Positions 10,444-23,172 of a stretch of 64,000 bases of DNA are shown in pieces. A program made the position numbers and the translations under genes. The notes under the pieces are model-generated. The model made no database searches. It was not told the DNA's origin and saw nothing but the letters and a program-made list of their open reading frames with translations. Numbering within the stretch: the first letter of the stretch is position 1; each line of letters starts with the position of its first letter. This stretch comes from Auanema rhodensis. Lineage: Eukaryota; Nematoda; Chromadorea; Rhabditida; Rhabditidae. The DNA is taken from the NCBI GenBank assembly GCA_964057225.1, contig OZ059900.1, positions 19,917,638-19,981,637 on the forward strand. Reading direction: 5' to 3'.

Positions 10444-13184
10444 CCAGCATAATAAAATATTTCTCATGGGAAATACTGTGTTTTTGTATTTTTCTAGTGT
10501 TCAGCATGTAAAATGCTTCATTTTAGTATGTAACTCGCTGAAATTCGTTGCATTTGACGACTCATATGAACAAAAATCGATTTAATCAATATTAGCCATA
10601 AGGGGCGTGCCCTCAGAATATGCTAATTTCCTTAATTTTCTAACCCTTGTTTTTTTGTCGTGAAAGTGGAACTAGACGTTGTACGAACAATTTTGAGCTA
10701 GGTTTCATTGACATTGCATGAGTTTGAACACATGAAATCGTAAGTCAAAACCTTGTTTACAGCGAAATTTCCAAAAACTGGTTTTCCAGCATAATAAAAT
10801 ATTTCTCATGGGAAATACTGTGTTTTTGTATTTTTCTAGTGTTCAGCATGTAAAATGCTTCATTTTAGTATGTAACACGCTGAAATTCGTTGCATTTGAC
10901 GACTCATATGAACAAAAATCGATTTAATCAATATTAGCCATAAGGGGCGTGCCCTCAGAATATGCTAATTTCCTTAATTTTCTAACCCTTGTTTTTTTGT
11001 CGTGAAAGTGGAACTAGACGTTGTACGAACAATTTTGAGCTAGGTTTCATTGACATTGCATGAGTTTGAACACATGAAATCGTAAGTCAAAACCTTGTTT
11101 ACAGCGAAATTTCCAAAAACTGGTTTTCCAGCATAATAAAATATTTCTCATGGGAAATACTGTGTTTTTGTATTTTTCTAGTGTTCAGCATGTAAAATGC
11201 TTCATTTTAGTATGTAACACGCTGAAATTCGTTGCATTTGACGACTCATATGAACAAAAATCGATTTAATCAATATTAGCCATAAGGGGCGGGGCGTGCC
11301 CTCAGAATATGCTAATTTCCTTAATTTTCTAATCCCTGTTTTTTTGTCGTGAAAGTGGAACTAGACGTTGTACGAACAATTTTGAGCTAGGTTTCATTGA
11401 CATTGCATGAGTTTGAACACATGAAATCGTAAGTCAAAACCTTGTTTACAGCGAAATTTCCAAAAACTGGTTTTCCAGCATAATAAAATATTTCTCATGG
11501 GAAATACTGTGTTTTTGTATTTTTCTAGTGTTCAGCATGTAAAATGCTTCATTTTAGTATGTAACACGCTGAAATTCGTTGCATTTGACGACTCATATGA
11601 ACAAAAATCGATTTAATCAATATTAGCCATAAGGGGCGTGCCCTCAGAATATGCTAATTTCCTTAATTTTCTAACCCCTGTTTTTTTGTCGTGAAAGTGG
11701 AACTAGACGTTGTACGAACAATTTTGAGCTAGGTTTCATTGACATTGCATGAGTTTGAACACATGAAATCGTAAGTCAAAACCTTGTTTACAGCGAAATT
11801 TCCAAAAACTGGTTTTCCAGCATAATAAAATATTTCTCATGGGAAATACTGTGTTTTTGTATTTTTCTAGTGTTCAGCATGTAAAATGCTTCATTTTAGT
11901 ATGTAACTCGCTGAAATTCGTTGCATTTGACGACTCATATGAACAAAAATCGATTTAATCAATATTAGCCATAAGGGGCGTGCCCTCAGAATATGCTAAT
12001 TTCCTTAATTTTCTAACCCCTGTTTTTTTGTCGTGAAAGTGGAACTAGACGTTGTACGAACAATTTTGAGCTAGGTTTCATTGACATTGCATGAGTTTGA
12101 ACACATGAAATCGTAAGTCAAAACCTTGTTTACAGCGAAATTTCCAAAAACTGGTTTTCCAGCATAATAAAATATTTCTCATGGGAAATACTGTGTTTTT
12201 GTATTTTTCTAGTGTTCAGCATGTAAAATGCTTCATTTTAGTATGTAACACGCTGAAATTCGTTGCATTTGACGACTCATATGAACAAAAATCGATTTAA
12301 TCAATATTAGCCATAAGGGGCGTGCCCTCAGAATATGCTAATTTCCTTAGTTTTCTAACCCCTGTTTTTTTGTCGTGAAAGTGGAACTAGACGTTGTACG
12401 AACAATTTTGAGCTAGGTTTCATTGACATTGCATGAGTTTGAACACATGAAATCGTAAGTCAAAACCTTGTTTACAGCGAAATTTCCAAAAACTGGTTTT
12501 CCAGCATAATAAAATATTTCTCATGGGAAATACTGTGTTTTTGTATTTTTCTAGTGTTCAGCATGTAAAATGCTTCATTTTAGTATGTAACACGCTGAAA
12601 TTCGTTGCATTTGACGACTCATATGAACAAAAATCGATTTAATCAATATTAGCCATAAGGGGCGTGCCCTCAGAATATGCTAATTTCCTTAATTTTCTAA
12701 CCCTTGTTTTTTTGTCGTGAAAGTGGAACTAGACGTTGTACGAACAATTTTGAGCTAGGTTTCATTGACATTGCATGAGTTTGAACACATGAAATCGTAA
12801 GTCAAAACCTTGTTTACAGCGAAATTTCCAAAAACTGGTTTTCCAGCATAATAAAATATTTCTCATGGGAAATACTGTGTTTTTGTATTTTTCTAGTGTT
12901 CAGCATGTAAAATGCTTCATTTTAGTATGTAACACGCTGAAATTCGTTGCATTTGACGACTCATATGAACAAAAATCGATTTAATCAATATTAGCCATAA
13001 GGGGCGTGCCCTCAGAATATGCTAATTTCCTTAATTTTCTAACCCCTGTTTTTTTGTCGTGAAAGTGGAACTAGACGTTGTACGAACAATTTTGAGCTAG
13101 GTTCCATTGACATTGCATGAGTTTGAACACATGAATTCGTAAGTCAAAACCTTGTTTACAGCGAAATTTCCAAAAACTGGTTTT
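10444..13184 (+). repeat. Region A right part: eight units between the two 525-bp units
   Basis: Seven units are 342 bp and one (11128-11474) is 347 bp. Variants include TAACTCGCTG in the units at 10444 and 11817, TAATCCCTG near 11331, TTCCATTGAC near 10363 and 13103, and CCTTAGTTTTC near 12346. The last variant is otherwise typical of region C, far to the right. The variant order shows no clean higher-order period. Confidence 0.85.
11128..11474 (+). repeat. 347-bp unit with 5-bp duplication in the GC patch
   Basis: The normal AAGGGGCGTGCCC is replaced by AAGGGGCGGGGCGTGCCC at 11284-11301, a tandem duplication of GGGGC. The same duplication lies in the 525-bp units at 9919 and 13185, so this unit resembles the parent of their second half. 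The rest of the unit is ordinary. Confidence 0.9.
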
Positions 13185-13709
13185 CCAGCATAATAAAATA
13201 TTTCTCATGGGAAATACTGTGTTTTTGTATTTTTCTAGTGTTCAGCATGTGAAATGCTTCATTTTAGTATGTAACACGCTGAAATTCGTTGCATTTGACG
13301 ACTCATATGAACAAAAATCGATTCAATCAATATTAGCCATAAGGGGCGTGCCCTCAGAATATGCTAATTTCCTTAGTTTTCTAACCCCTGTTTTTTTGTC
13401 GTGAAAGTGGAACTAGACGTTGTACGAACAATTTTGAGCTTGGTTTCATTGACATTGCATGAGTTTGAACACATGAAATCGAATATTAGCCATAAGGGGC
13501 GAAATCAATATTAGCCATAAGAGGCGGGGCGTGCCCTCAGAATATGCTAATTTCCTTAATTTTCTAACCCCTGTTTTTTTGTCGTGAAAGTGGAACTAGA
13601 CGTTGTACGAACAATTTTGAGCTAGGTTCCATTGACATTGCATGAGTTTGAACACATGAAATCGTAAGTCAAAACCTTGTTTACAGCGAAATTTCCAAAA
13701 ACTAGTTTT
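13185..13709 (+). repeat. 525-bp rearranged satellite unit, second copy
   Basis: The architecture equals the unit at 9919: consensus to GAAATCG (ends 13481), jump to AATATTAGCC at 13482, 25-bp tandem repeat, then GAGGCGGGGCGTG with one extra G-to-A change at 13522. Its start lies 3266 bp after that of the first copy. It also carries CATGTGAAATGC and GATTCAATC; the latter removes the usual in-frame stop and produces an open frame at 13207-13404. The unit marks the boundary with region B. Confidence 0.9.
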
Positions 13710-16700
13710 CCAGCATAACAAAATATTTCTCATGGGAAATACTGTGTTTTTGTATTTTTCCAGTGTTCAGCATGTAAAATGCTTCATTTTACTATGTAAC
13801 ACGCTGTAATTCGTTGCATTTGACGACTCATATAAACAAAAATCGATTTAATCAATATTAGCCATAAGGGGCGTGCCCTCAGAATATGCTAATTTCCTTA
13901 ATTTTCTAACCCCTGTTTTTTTGTCGTGAAAGTGGAACTAGACGTTGTACAAACAATTTTGAGCTAGGTTTCATTGACATTGCATGAGTTTGAACACATG
14001 AAATCGTAAGTCAAAACCTTGTTTACAGCGAAATTTCCAAAAACTGGTTTTCCAGCATAACAAAATATTTCTCATGAGAAATACTGTGTTTTTGTATTTT
14101 TCTAGTGTTCAGCATGTAAAATGCTTCATTTTAGTATGTAACACGCTGAAATTCGTGGCATTTGACGACTCATATGAACAAAAATCGATTTAATCAATAT
14201 TAGCCATAAGGGGCGTGCCCTCAGAATATGCTAATTTCCTTAATTTTCTAACCCCTGTTTTTTTGTCGTCAAAGTGGAACTAGACGTTGTACAAACAATT
14301 TTGAGCTAGGTTTCATTGACATTGCATGAGTTTGAACACATGAAATCGTAAGTCAAAACCTTGTTTACAGCGAAATTTCCAAAAACTGGTTTTCCAGCAT
14401 AATAAAATATTTCTCATGGGAAATACTGTGTTTTTGTATTTTTCTAGTGTTCAGCATGTAAAATGCTTCATTTTAGTATGTAACACGCTGAAATTCGTTG
14501 CATTTGACTACTCATATAAACAAAAATCGATTTAATCAATATTAGCCATAAGGGGCGTGCCCTCAGAATATGCTAATTTCCTTAATTTTCTAACCCCTGT
14601 TTTTTTGTCGTGAAAGTGGAACTAGACGTTGTACAAACAATTTTGAGCTAGGTTTCATTGACATTGCATGAGTTTGAACACATGAAATCGTAAGTCAAAA
14701 CCTTGTTTACAGCGAAATTTCCAAAAACTGGTTTTCCAGCATAATAAAATATTTCTCATGGGAAATACTGTGTTTTTGTATTTTTCTAGTGTTCAGCATG
14801 TAAAATGCTTCATTTTAGTATGTAACACGCTGAAATTCGTTGCATTTGACTACTCATATGAACAAAAATCGATTTAATCAATATTAGCCATAAGGGGCGT
14901 GCCCTCAGAATATGCTAATTTCCTTAATTTTCTAACCCCTGTTTTTTTGTCGTGAAAGTGGAACTAGACGTTGTACAAACAATTTTGAGCTAGGTTTCAT
15001 TGACATTGCATGAGTTTGAACACATGAAATCGTAAGTCAAAACCTTGTTTACAGCGAAATTTCCAAAAACTGGTTTTCCAGCATAATAAAATATTTCTCA
15101 TGAGAAATACTGTGTTTTTGTATTTTTCTAGTGTTCAGCATGTAAAATGCTTCATTTTTAGTATGTAACACGCTGAAATTCGTTGCATTTGACTACTCAT
15201 ATAAACAAAAATCGATTTAATCAATATTAGCCATAAGGGGCGTGCCCTCAGAATATGCTAATTTCCTTAATTTTCTAACCCCTGTTTTTTTGTCGTGAAA
15301 GTGGAACTAGACGTTGTACAAACAATTTTGAGCTAGGTTTCATTGACATTGCATGAGTTTGAACACATGAAATCGTAAGTCAAAACCTTGTTTACAGCGA
15401 AATTTCCAAAAACTGGTTTTCCAGCATAATAAAATATTTCTCATGAGAAATACTATGTTTTTGTATTTTTTTAGTGTTCAGCATGTAAGATGCTTCATTT
15501 AAGTATGTAACACGCTGAAATTCGTTGCATTTGACTACTCATATGAACAAAAATCGATTTAATCAATATTAGCCATAAGGGGCGTGCCCTCAGAATATGC
15601 TAATTTCCTTAATTTTCTAACCCCTGTTTTTTTGTCGTGAAAGTGGAACTAGACGTTGTACAAACAATTTTGAGCTAGGTTTCATTGACATTGCAGGAGT
15701 TTGAACACATGAAATCGTAAGTAAAAACCTTGTTTACAGCGAAATTTCCAAAAACTGGTTTTCCAGCATAACAAAATATTTCTCATGAGAAATACTGTGT
15801 TTTTGTATTTTTCTAGTGTTCAGCATGTAAAATGCTTCATTTTAGTATGTAACACGCTGAAATTCGTGGCATTTGACGACTCATATGAACAAAAATCGAT
15901 TTAATCAATATTAGCCATAAGGGGCGTGCCCTCAGAATATGCTAATTTCCTTAATTTTCTAACCCCTGTTTTTTTGTCGTCAAAGTGGAACTAGACGTTG
16001 TACAAACAATTTTGAGCTAGGTTTCATTGACATTGCATGAGTTTGAACACATGAAATCGTAAGTCAAAACCTTGTTTACAGCGAAATTTCCAAAAACTGG
16101 TTTTCCAGCATAATAAAATATTTCTCATGGGAAATACTGTGTTTTTGTATTTTTCTAGTGTTCAGCATGTAAAATGCTTCATTTTAGTATGTAACACGCT
16201 GAAATTCGTTGCATTTGACTACTCATATGAACAAAAATCGATTTAATCAATATTAGCCATAAGGGGCGTGCCCTCAGAATATGCTAATTTCCTTAATTTT
16301 CTAACCCCTGTTTTTTTGTCGTGAAAGTGGAACTAGACGTTGTACAAACAATTTTGAGCTAGGTTTTATTGACATTGCATGAGTTTGAACACATGAAATC
16401 GTAAGTCAAAACCTTGTTTACAGCGAAATTTCCAAAAACTGGTTTTCCAGCATAATAAAATATTTCTCATGAGAAATACTGTGTTTTTGTATTTTTCTAG
16501 TGTTCAGCATGTAAAATGCTCCATTTTAGTATGTAACACGCTGAAATTCGTTGCATTTGACGACTCATATGAACAAAAATCGATTTAATCAATATTAGCC
16601 ATAAGGGGCGTGCCCTCAGAATATGCTAATTTCCTTAATTTTCTAACCCCTGTTTTTTTGTCGTGAAAGTGGAACTAGACGTTGTACGAACAATTTTGAG

Positions 16701-17130
16701 CTAGGTTTCATTGACATTGCATGAGTTTGAACACATGAAATCGTAAGTCAAAACCTTGTTTACAGCGAAATTTCCAAAAACTGGTTTTCCAGCATAATAA
16801 AATATTTCTCATGGGAAATACTGTGTTTTTGTATTTTTCTAGTGTTCAGCATGTAAAATGCTTCATTTTAGTATGTAACACGCTGAAATTCGTTGCATTT
16901 GACGACTCATATGAACAAAAATCGATTTAATCAATATTAGCCATAAGGGGCGTGCCCTCAGAATATGCTAATTTCCTTAATTTTCTAACCCCTGTTTTTT
17001 TGTCGTGAAAGTGGAACTAGACGTTGTACGAACAATTTTAAGCTAGGTTTCATTGACATTGCATGAGTTTGAACACATGAAATCGTAAGTCAAAACCTTG
17101 TTTACAGCGAAATTTCCAAAAACTGGTTTT
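13710..17130 (+). repeat. Left part of region B: more diverged units with a 5-mer pattern
   Basis: Ten units: nine of 342 bp and one of 343 bp (15078-15420). Private changes are common, for example AACTAGTTTTCC at the 13710 junction, ACTATGTAAC near 13791 and GCAGGAGTTT near 15694. Typical region B markers begin here: GACTACTCAT, CATGAGAAAT and TACAAAC. The units at 14052 and 15763 share four rare variants (CATAACAAAA, CATGAGAAAT, ATTCGTGGC, GTCGTCAAAG) and are 1711 bp apart, which is five units plus one base. A 5-mer repeat is therefore likely. Confidence 0.82.
14066..14083. repeat. Perfect 18-bp palindrome (recurs 13 times)
   Basis: TATTTCTCATGAGAAATA is its own reverse complement. The common unit has GGG in place of GAG here and forms only a six-base stem. 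Other copies start at 15092, 15435, 15777, 16461, 18570, 20679, 26778, 28324, 30953, 32898, 36375 and 46813. All but the last lie in region B, and all four 520-bp units carry it. A function is not shown. Confidence 0.88.
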
Positions 17131-17529
17131 CCAGCATAATAAAATATTTCTCATGGGAAATACTGTGTTTTTGTATTTTTCTAGTGTTCAGCATGTAAAA
17201 TGCTTCATTTTAGTATGTAACACGCTGAAATTCGTTGCATTTGACGACTCATATGAACAAAAATCGATTTAATCAATATTCGTTGTTTTCGTTGCATTTG
17301 ACTACTCATATGAACAAAAATCGATTTAATCAATATTAGCCATAAGGGGCGTGCCCTCAGAATATGCTAATTTCCTTAATTTTCTAACCCCTGTTTTTTT
17401 GTCGTGAAAGTGGAACTAGACGTTGTACGAACAATTTTGAGCTAGGTTTCATTGACATTGCATGAGTTTGAACACATGAAATCGTAAGTCAAAACCTTGT
17501 TTACAGCGAAATTTCCAAAAACTGGTTTT
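17131..17529 (+). repeat. 399-bp unit with 57-bp insertion, copy 1
   Basis: After consensus 150 (AATCAATATT, ends 17280) a 57-bp segment is inserted. It is nine bases, CGTTGTTTT (17281-17289), followed by a second copy of consensus 103-150. The first copy of the duplicated part has GACGACTC; the inserted copy has GACTACTC. The inserted part therefore came from a different monomer type, not from simple slippage within one unit. Confidence 0.92.
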
Positions 17530-19239
17530 CCAGCATAATAAAATATTTCTCATGGGAAATACTGTGTTTTTGTATTTTTCTAGTGTTCAGCATGTAAAAT
17601 GCTTCATTTTAGTATGTAACACGCTGAAATTCGTTGCATTTGACTACTCATATGAACAAAAATCGATTTAATCAATATTAGCCATAAGGGGCGTGCCCTC
17701 AGAATATGCTAATTTCCTTAATTTTCTAACCCCTGTTTTTTTGTCGTGAAAGTGGAACTAGACGTTGTACAAACAATTTTGAGCTAGGTTTCATTGACAT
17801 TGCATGAGTTTGAACACATGAAATCGTAAGTCAAAACCTTGTTTACAGCGAAATTTCCAAAAACTGGTTTTCCAGCATAATAAAATATTTCTCATGGGAA
17901 ATACTGTGTTTTTGTACTTTTCTAGTGTTCAGCATGTAAAATGCTTCATTTTAGTATGTAACACGCTGAAATTCGTTGCATTTGACGACTCATATGAACA
18001 AAAATCGATTAAATCAATATTAGCCATAAGGGGCGTGCCCTCAGAATATGCTAATTTCCTTAATTTTCTAACCCCTGTTTTTTTGTCGTGAAAGTGGAAC
18101 TAGACGTTGTACAAACAATTTTGAGCTAGGTTTCATTGACATTGCATGAGTTTGAACACATGAAATCGTAAGTCAAAACCTTGTTTACAGCGAAATTTCC
18201 AAAAACTGGTTTTCCAGCATAATAAAATATTTCTCATGGGAAATACTGTGTTTTTGTATTTTTCTAGTGTTCAGCATGTAAAATGCTTCATTTTAGTATG
18301 TAACACGCTGAAATTCGTTGCATTTGACTACTCATATGAACAAAAATCGATTTAATCAATATTAGCCATAAGGGGCGTGCCCTCAGAATATGCTAATTTC
18401 CTTAATTTTCTAACCCCTGTTTTTTTGTCGTGAAAGTGGAACTAGACGTTGTACAAACAATTTTGAGCTAGGTTTTATTGACATTGCATGAGTTTGAACA
18501 CATGAAATCGTAAGTCAAAACCTTGTTTACAGCGAAATTTCCAAAAACTGGTTTTCCAGCATAATAAAATATTTCTCATGAGAAATACTGTGTTTTTGTA
18601 TTTTTCTAGTGTTCAGCATGTAAAATGCTCCATTTTAGTATGTAACACGCTGAAATTCGTTGCATTTGACGACTCATATGAACAAAAATCGATTTAATCA
18701 ATATTAGCCATAAGGGGCGTGCCCTCAGAATATGCTAATTTCCTTAATTTTCTAACCCCTGTTTTTTTGTCGTGAAAGTGGAACTAGACGTTGTACGAAC
18801 AATTTTGAGCTAGGTTTCATTGACATTGCATGAGTTTGAACACATGAAATCGTAAGTCAAAACCTTGTTTACAGCGAAATTTCCAAAAACTGGTTTTCCA
18901 GCATAATAAAATATTTCTCATGGGAAATACTGTGTTTTTGTATTTTTCTAGTGTTCAGCATGTGAAATGCTTCATTTTAGTATGTAACACGCTGAAATTC
19001 GTTGCATTTGACGACTCATATGAACAAAAATCGATTTAATCAATATTAGCCATAAGGGGCGTGCCCTCAGAATATGCTAATTTCCTTAATTTTCTAACCC
19101 CTGTTTTTTTGTCGTGAAAGTGGAACTAGACGTTGTACGAACAATTTTAAGCTAGGTTTCATTGACATTGCATGAGTTTGAACACATGAAATCGTAAGTC
19201 AAAACCTTGTTTACAGCGAAATTTCCAAAAACTGGTTTT

Positions 19240-19638
19240 CCAGCATAATAAAATATTTCTCATGGGAAATACTGTGTTTTTGTATTTTTCTAGTGTTCAG
19301 CATGTAAAATGCTTCATTTTAGTATGTAACACGCTGAAATTCGTTGCATTTGACGACTCATATGAACAAAAATCGATTTAATCAATATTCGTTGTTTTCG
19401 TTGCATTTGACTACTCATATGAACAAAAATCGATTTAATCAATATTAGCCATAAGGGGCGTGCCCTCAGAATATGCTAATTTCCTTAATTTTCTAACCCC
19501 TGTTTTTTTGTCGTGAAAGTGGAACTAGACGTTGTACGAACAATTTTGAGCTAGGTTTCATTGACATTGCATGAGTTTGAACACATGAAATCGTAAGTCA
19601 AAACCTTGTTTACAGCGAAATTTCCAAAAACTGGTTTT
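19240..19638 (+). repeat. 399-bp unit with 57-bp insertion, copy 2
   Basis: Same junction as copy 1, with CGTTGTTTT starting at 19390, exactly 2109 bp after it. It closes the second 2109-bp higher-order unit. Confidence 0.92.
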
Positions 19639-21348
19639 CCAGCATAATAAAATATTTCTCATGGGAAATACTGTGTTTTTGTATTTTTCTAGTGTTCAGC
19701 ATGTAAAATGCTTCATTTTAGTATGTAACACGCTGAAATTCGTTGCATTTGACTACTCATATGAACAAAAATCGATTTAATCAATATTAGCCATAAGGGG
19801 CGTGCCCTCAGAATATGCTAATTTCCTTAATTTTCTAACCCCTGTTTTTTTGTCGTGAAAGTGGAACTAGACGTTGTACAAACAATTTTGAGCTAGGTTT
19901 CATTGACATTGCATGAGTTTGAACACATGAAATCGTAAGTCAAAACCTTGTTTACAGCGAAATTTCCAAAAACTGGTTTTCCAGCATAATAAAATATTTC
20001 TCATGGGAAATACTGTGTTTTTGTACTTTTCTAGTGTTCAGCATGTAAAATGCTTCATTTTAGTATGTAACACGCTGAAATTCGTTGCATTTGACGACTC
20101 ATATGAACAAAAATCGATTAAATCAATATTAGCCATAAGGGGCGTGCCCTCAGAATATGCTAATTTCCTTAATTTTCTAACCCCTGTTTTTTTGTCGTGA
20201 AAGTGGAACTAGACGTTGTACAAACAATTTTGAGCTAGGTTTCATTGACATTGCATGAGTTTGAACACATGAAATCGTAAGTCAAAACCTTGTTTACAGC
20301 GAAATTTCCAAAAACTGGTTTTCCAGCATAATAAAATATTTCTCATGGGAAATACTGTGTTTTTGTATTTTTCTAGTGTTCAGCATGTAAAATGCTTCAT
20401 TTTAGTATGTAACACGCTGAAATTCGTTGCATTTGACTACTCATATGAACAAAAATCGATTTAATCAATATTAGCCATAAGGGGCGTGCCCTCAGAATAT
20501 GCTAATTTCCTTAATTTTCTAACCCCTGTTTTTTTGTCGTGAAAGTGGAACTAGACGTTGTACAAACAATTTTGAGCTAGGTTTCATTGACATTGCATGA
20601 GTTTGAACACATGAAATCGTAAGTCAAAACCTTGTTTACAGCGAAATTTCCAAAAACTGGTTTTCCAGCATAATAAAATATTTCTCATGAGAAATACTGT
20701 GTTTTTGTATTTTTCTAGTGTTCAGCATGTAAAATGCTTCATTTTAGTATGTAACACGCTGAAATTCGTTGCATTTGACGACTCATATGAACAAAAATCG
20801 ATTTAATCAATATTAGCCATAAGGGGCGTGCCCTCAGAATATGCTAATTTCCTTAATTTTCTAACCCCTGATTTTTTGTCGTGAAAGTGGAACTAGACGT
20901 TGTACGAACAATTTTGAGCTAGGTTTCATTGACATTGCATGAGTTTGAACACATGAAATCGTAAGTCAAAACCTTGTTTACAGCGAAATTTCCAAAAACT
21001 GGTTTTCCAGCATAATAAAATATTTCTCATGGGAAATACTGTGTTTTTGTATTTTTCTAGTGTTCAGCATGTAAAATGCTCCATTTTAGTATGTAACACG
21101 CTGAAATTCGTTGCATTTGACGACTCATATGAACAAAAATCGATTTAATCAATATTAGCCATAAGGGGCGTGCCCTCAGAATATGCTAATTTCCTTAATT
21201 TTCTAACCCCTGTTTTTTTGTCGTGAAAGTGGAACTAGACGTTGTACGAACAATTTTAAGCTAGGTTTCATTGACATTGCATGAGTTTGAACACATGAAA
21301 TCGTAAGTCAAAACCTTGTTTACAGAGAAATTTCCAAAAACTGGTTTT

Positions 21349-21747
21349 CCAGCATAATAAAATATTTCTCATGGGAAATACTGTGTTTTTGTATTTTTCT
21401 AGTGTTCAGCATGTAAAATGCTTCATTTTAGTATGTAACACGCTGAAATTCGTTGCATTTGACGACTCATATGAACAAAAATCGATTTAATCAATATTCG
21501 TTGTTTTCGTTGCATTTGACTACTCATATGAACAAAAATCGATTTAATCAATATTAGCCATAAGGGGCGTGCCCTCAGAATATGCTAATTTCCTTAATTT
21601 TCTAACCCCTGTTTTTTTGTCGTGAAAGTGGAACTAGACGTTGTACGAACAATTTTGAGCTAGGTTTCATTGACATTGCATGAGTTTGAACACATGAAAT
21701 CGTAAGTCAAAACCTTGTTTACAGCGAAATTTCCAAAAACTGGTTTT
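21349..21747 (+). repeat. 399-bp unit with 57-bp insertion, copy 3
   Basis: CGTTGTTTT starts at 21499, again 2109 bp after the previous copy. It closes the third 2109-bp unit. The unit just before it (21007) carries TTTTAAGCTAGG and TACAGAGAAA. Confidence 0.92.
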
Positions 21748-23172
21748 CCAGCATAATAAAATATTTCTCATGGGAAATACTGTGTTTTTGTATTTTTCTA
21801 GTGTTCAGCATGTAAAATGCTTCATTTTAGTATGTAACACGCTGAAATTCGTTGCATTTGACTACTCATATGAACAAAAATCGATTTAATCAATATTAGC
21901 CATAAGGGGCGTGCCCTCAGAATATGCTAATTTCCTTAATTTTCTAACCCCTGATTTTTTGTCGTGAAAGTGGAACTAGACGTTGTACGAACAATTTTGA
22001 GCTAGGTTTCATTGACATTGCATGAGTTTGAACACATGAAATCGTAAGTCAAAACCTTGTTTACAGCGAAATTTCCAAAAACTGGTTTTCCAGCATAATA
22101 AAATATTTCTCATGGGAAATACTGTGTTTTTGTATTTTTCTAGTGTTCAGCATGTAAAATGCTTCATTTTAGTATGTAACACGCTGAAATTCGTTGCATT
22201 TGACGACTCATATGAACAAAAATCGATTTAATCAATATTAGCCATAAGGGGCGTGCCCTCAGAATATGCTAATTTCCTTAATTTTCTAACCCCTGATTTT
22301 TTGTCGTGAAAGTGGAACTAGACGTTGTACGAACAATTTTGAGCTAGGTTTCATTGACATTGCATGAGTTTGAACACATGAAATCGTAAGTCAAAACCTT
22401 GTTTACAGCGAAATTTCCAAAAACTGGTTTTCCAGCATAATAAAATATTTCTCATGGGAAATACTGTGTTTTTGTATTTTTCTAGTGTTCAGCATGTAAA
22501 ATGCTCCATTTTAGTATGTAACACGCTGAAATTCGTTGCATTTGACGACTCATATGAACAAAAATCGATTTAATCAATATTAGCCATAAGGGGCGTGCCC
22601 TCAGAATATGCTAATTTCCTTAATTTTCTAACCCCTGTTTTTTTGTCGTGAAAGTGGAACTAGACGTTGTACGAACAATTTTAAGCTAGGTTTCATTGAC
22701 ATTGCATGAGTTTGAACACATGAAATCGTAAGTCAAAACCTTGTTTACAGCGAAATTTCCAAAAACTGGTTTTCCAGCATAATAAAATATTTCTCATGGG
22801 AAATACTGTGTTTTTGTATTTTTCTAGTGTTCAGCATGTAAAATGCTTCATTTTAGTATGTAACACGCTGAAATTCGTTGCATTTGACGACTCATATGAA
22901 CAAAAATCGATTTAATCAATATTCGTTGTTTTCGTTGCATTTGACTACTCATATGAACAAAAATCGATTTAATCAATATTAGCCATAAGGGGCGTGCCCT
23001 CAGAATATGCTAATTTCCTTAATTTTCTAACCCCTGTTTTTTTGTCGTGAAAGTGGAACTAGACGTTGTACGAACAATTTTGAGCTAGGTTTCATTGACA
23101 TTGCATGAGTTTGAACACATGAAATCGTAAGTCAAAACCTTGTTTACAGCGAAATTTCCAAAAACTGGTTTT
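21748..23172 (+). repeat. 1425-bp higher-order unit (4 units), copy 1
   Basis: Order: GACTACTCAT with CTGATTTTTT, a second CTGATTTTTT unit, a GCTCC/TTTTAAGC unit, then a 399-bp unit (22774-23172). It is shorter than the 2109-bp form by exactly two monomers. The same order returns at 24655. Confidence 0.85.
22774..23172 (+). repeat. 399-bp unit with 57-bp insertion, copy 4
   Basis: CGTTGTTTT starts at 22924, 1425 bp after copy 3. Structure is as in copy 1. Confidence 0.92.

Larger units (their letters stand above)
15421..21747 (+). repeat. 2109-bp higher-order repeat (6 units), three copies
   Basis: Copies are 15421-17529, 17530-19638 and 19639-21747. Each has five 342-bp units and a final 399-bp unit. 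Copies two and three share the order GACTACTCAT+TACAAAC, TGTACTTTTC+GATTAAATC, GACTACTCAT+TACAAAC, CATGAGAAAT, TTTTAAGCTAGG and the 57-bp-insert unit. Copy one has the same order except that its second unit is of the ATTCGTGGC/GTCGTCAAAG type. Minor markers such as CTGATTTTTT (near 20869) and GAATGCTCC-like changes vary, so copies are not identical. Confidence 0.85.

Noticed and set aside
13207-13404. 65-codon open frame in the second 525-bp unit
   Set aside because: Most units hold the same frame for 39 codons from the ATG at unit position 23, ending at the TAA of GATTTAATC (position 140). Here GATTCAATC removes that stop and the frame runs on to a TGA. It is a by-product of a point change in satellite DNA, with no coding signal or recognisable domain.
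17894-18091. 65-codon open frame in the 17872 unit, repeated at 20003, 26444, 27990, 30277, 32222 and 35699
   Set aside because: All seven arise from GATTTAATC to GATTAAATC, which turns the TAA stop into AAA. The seven copies are identical because they lie in one monomer type copied by higher-order duplication, not because of protein constraint.
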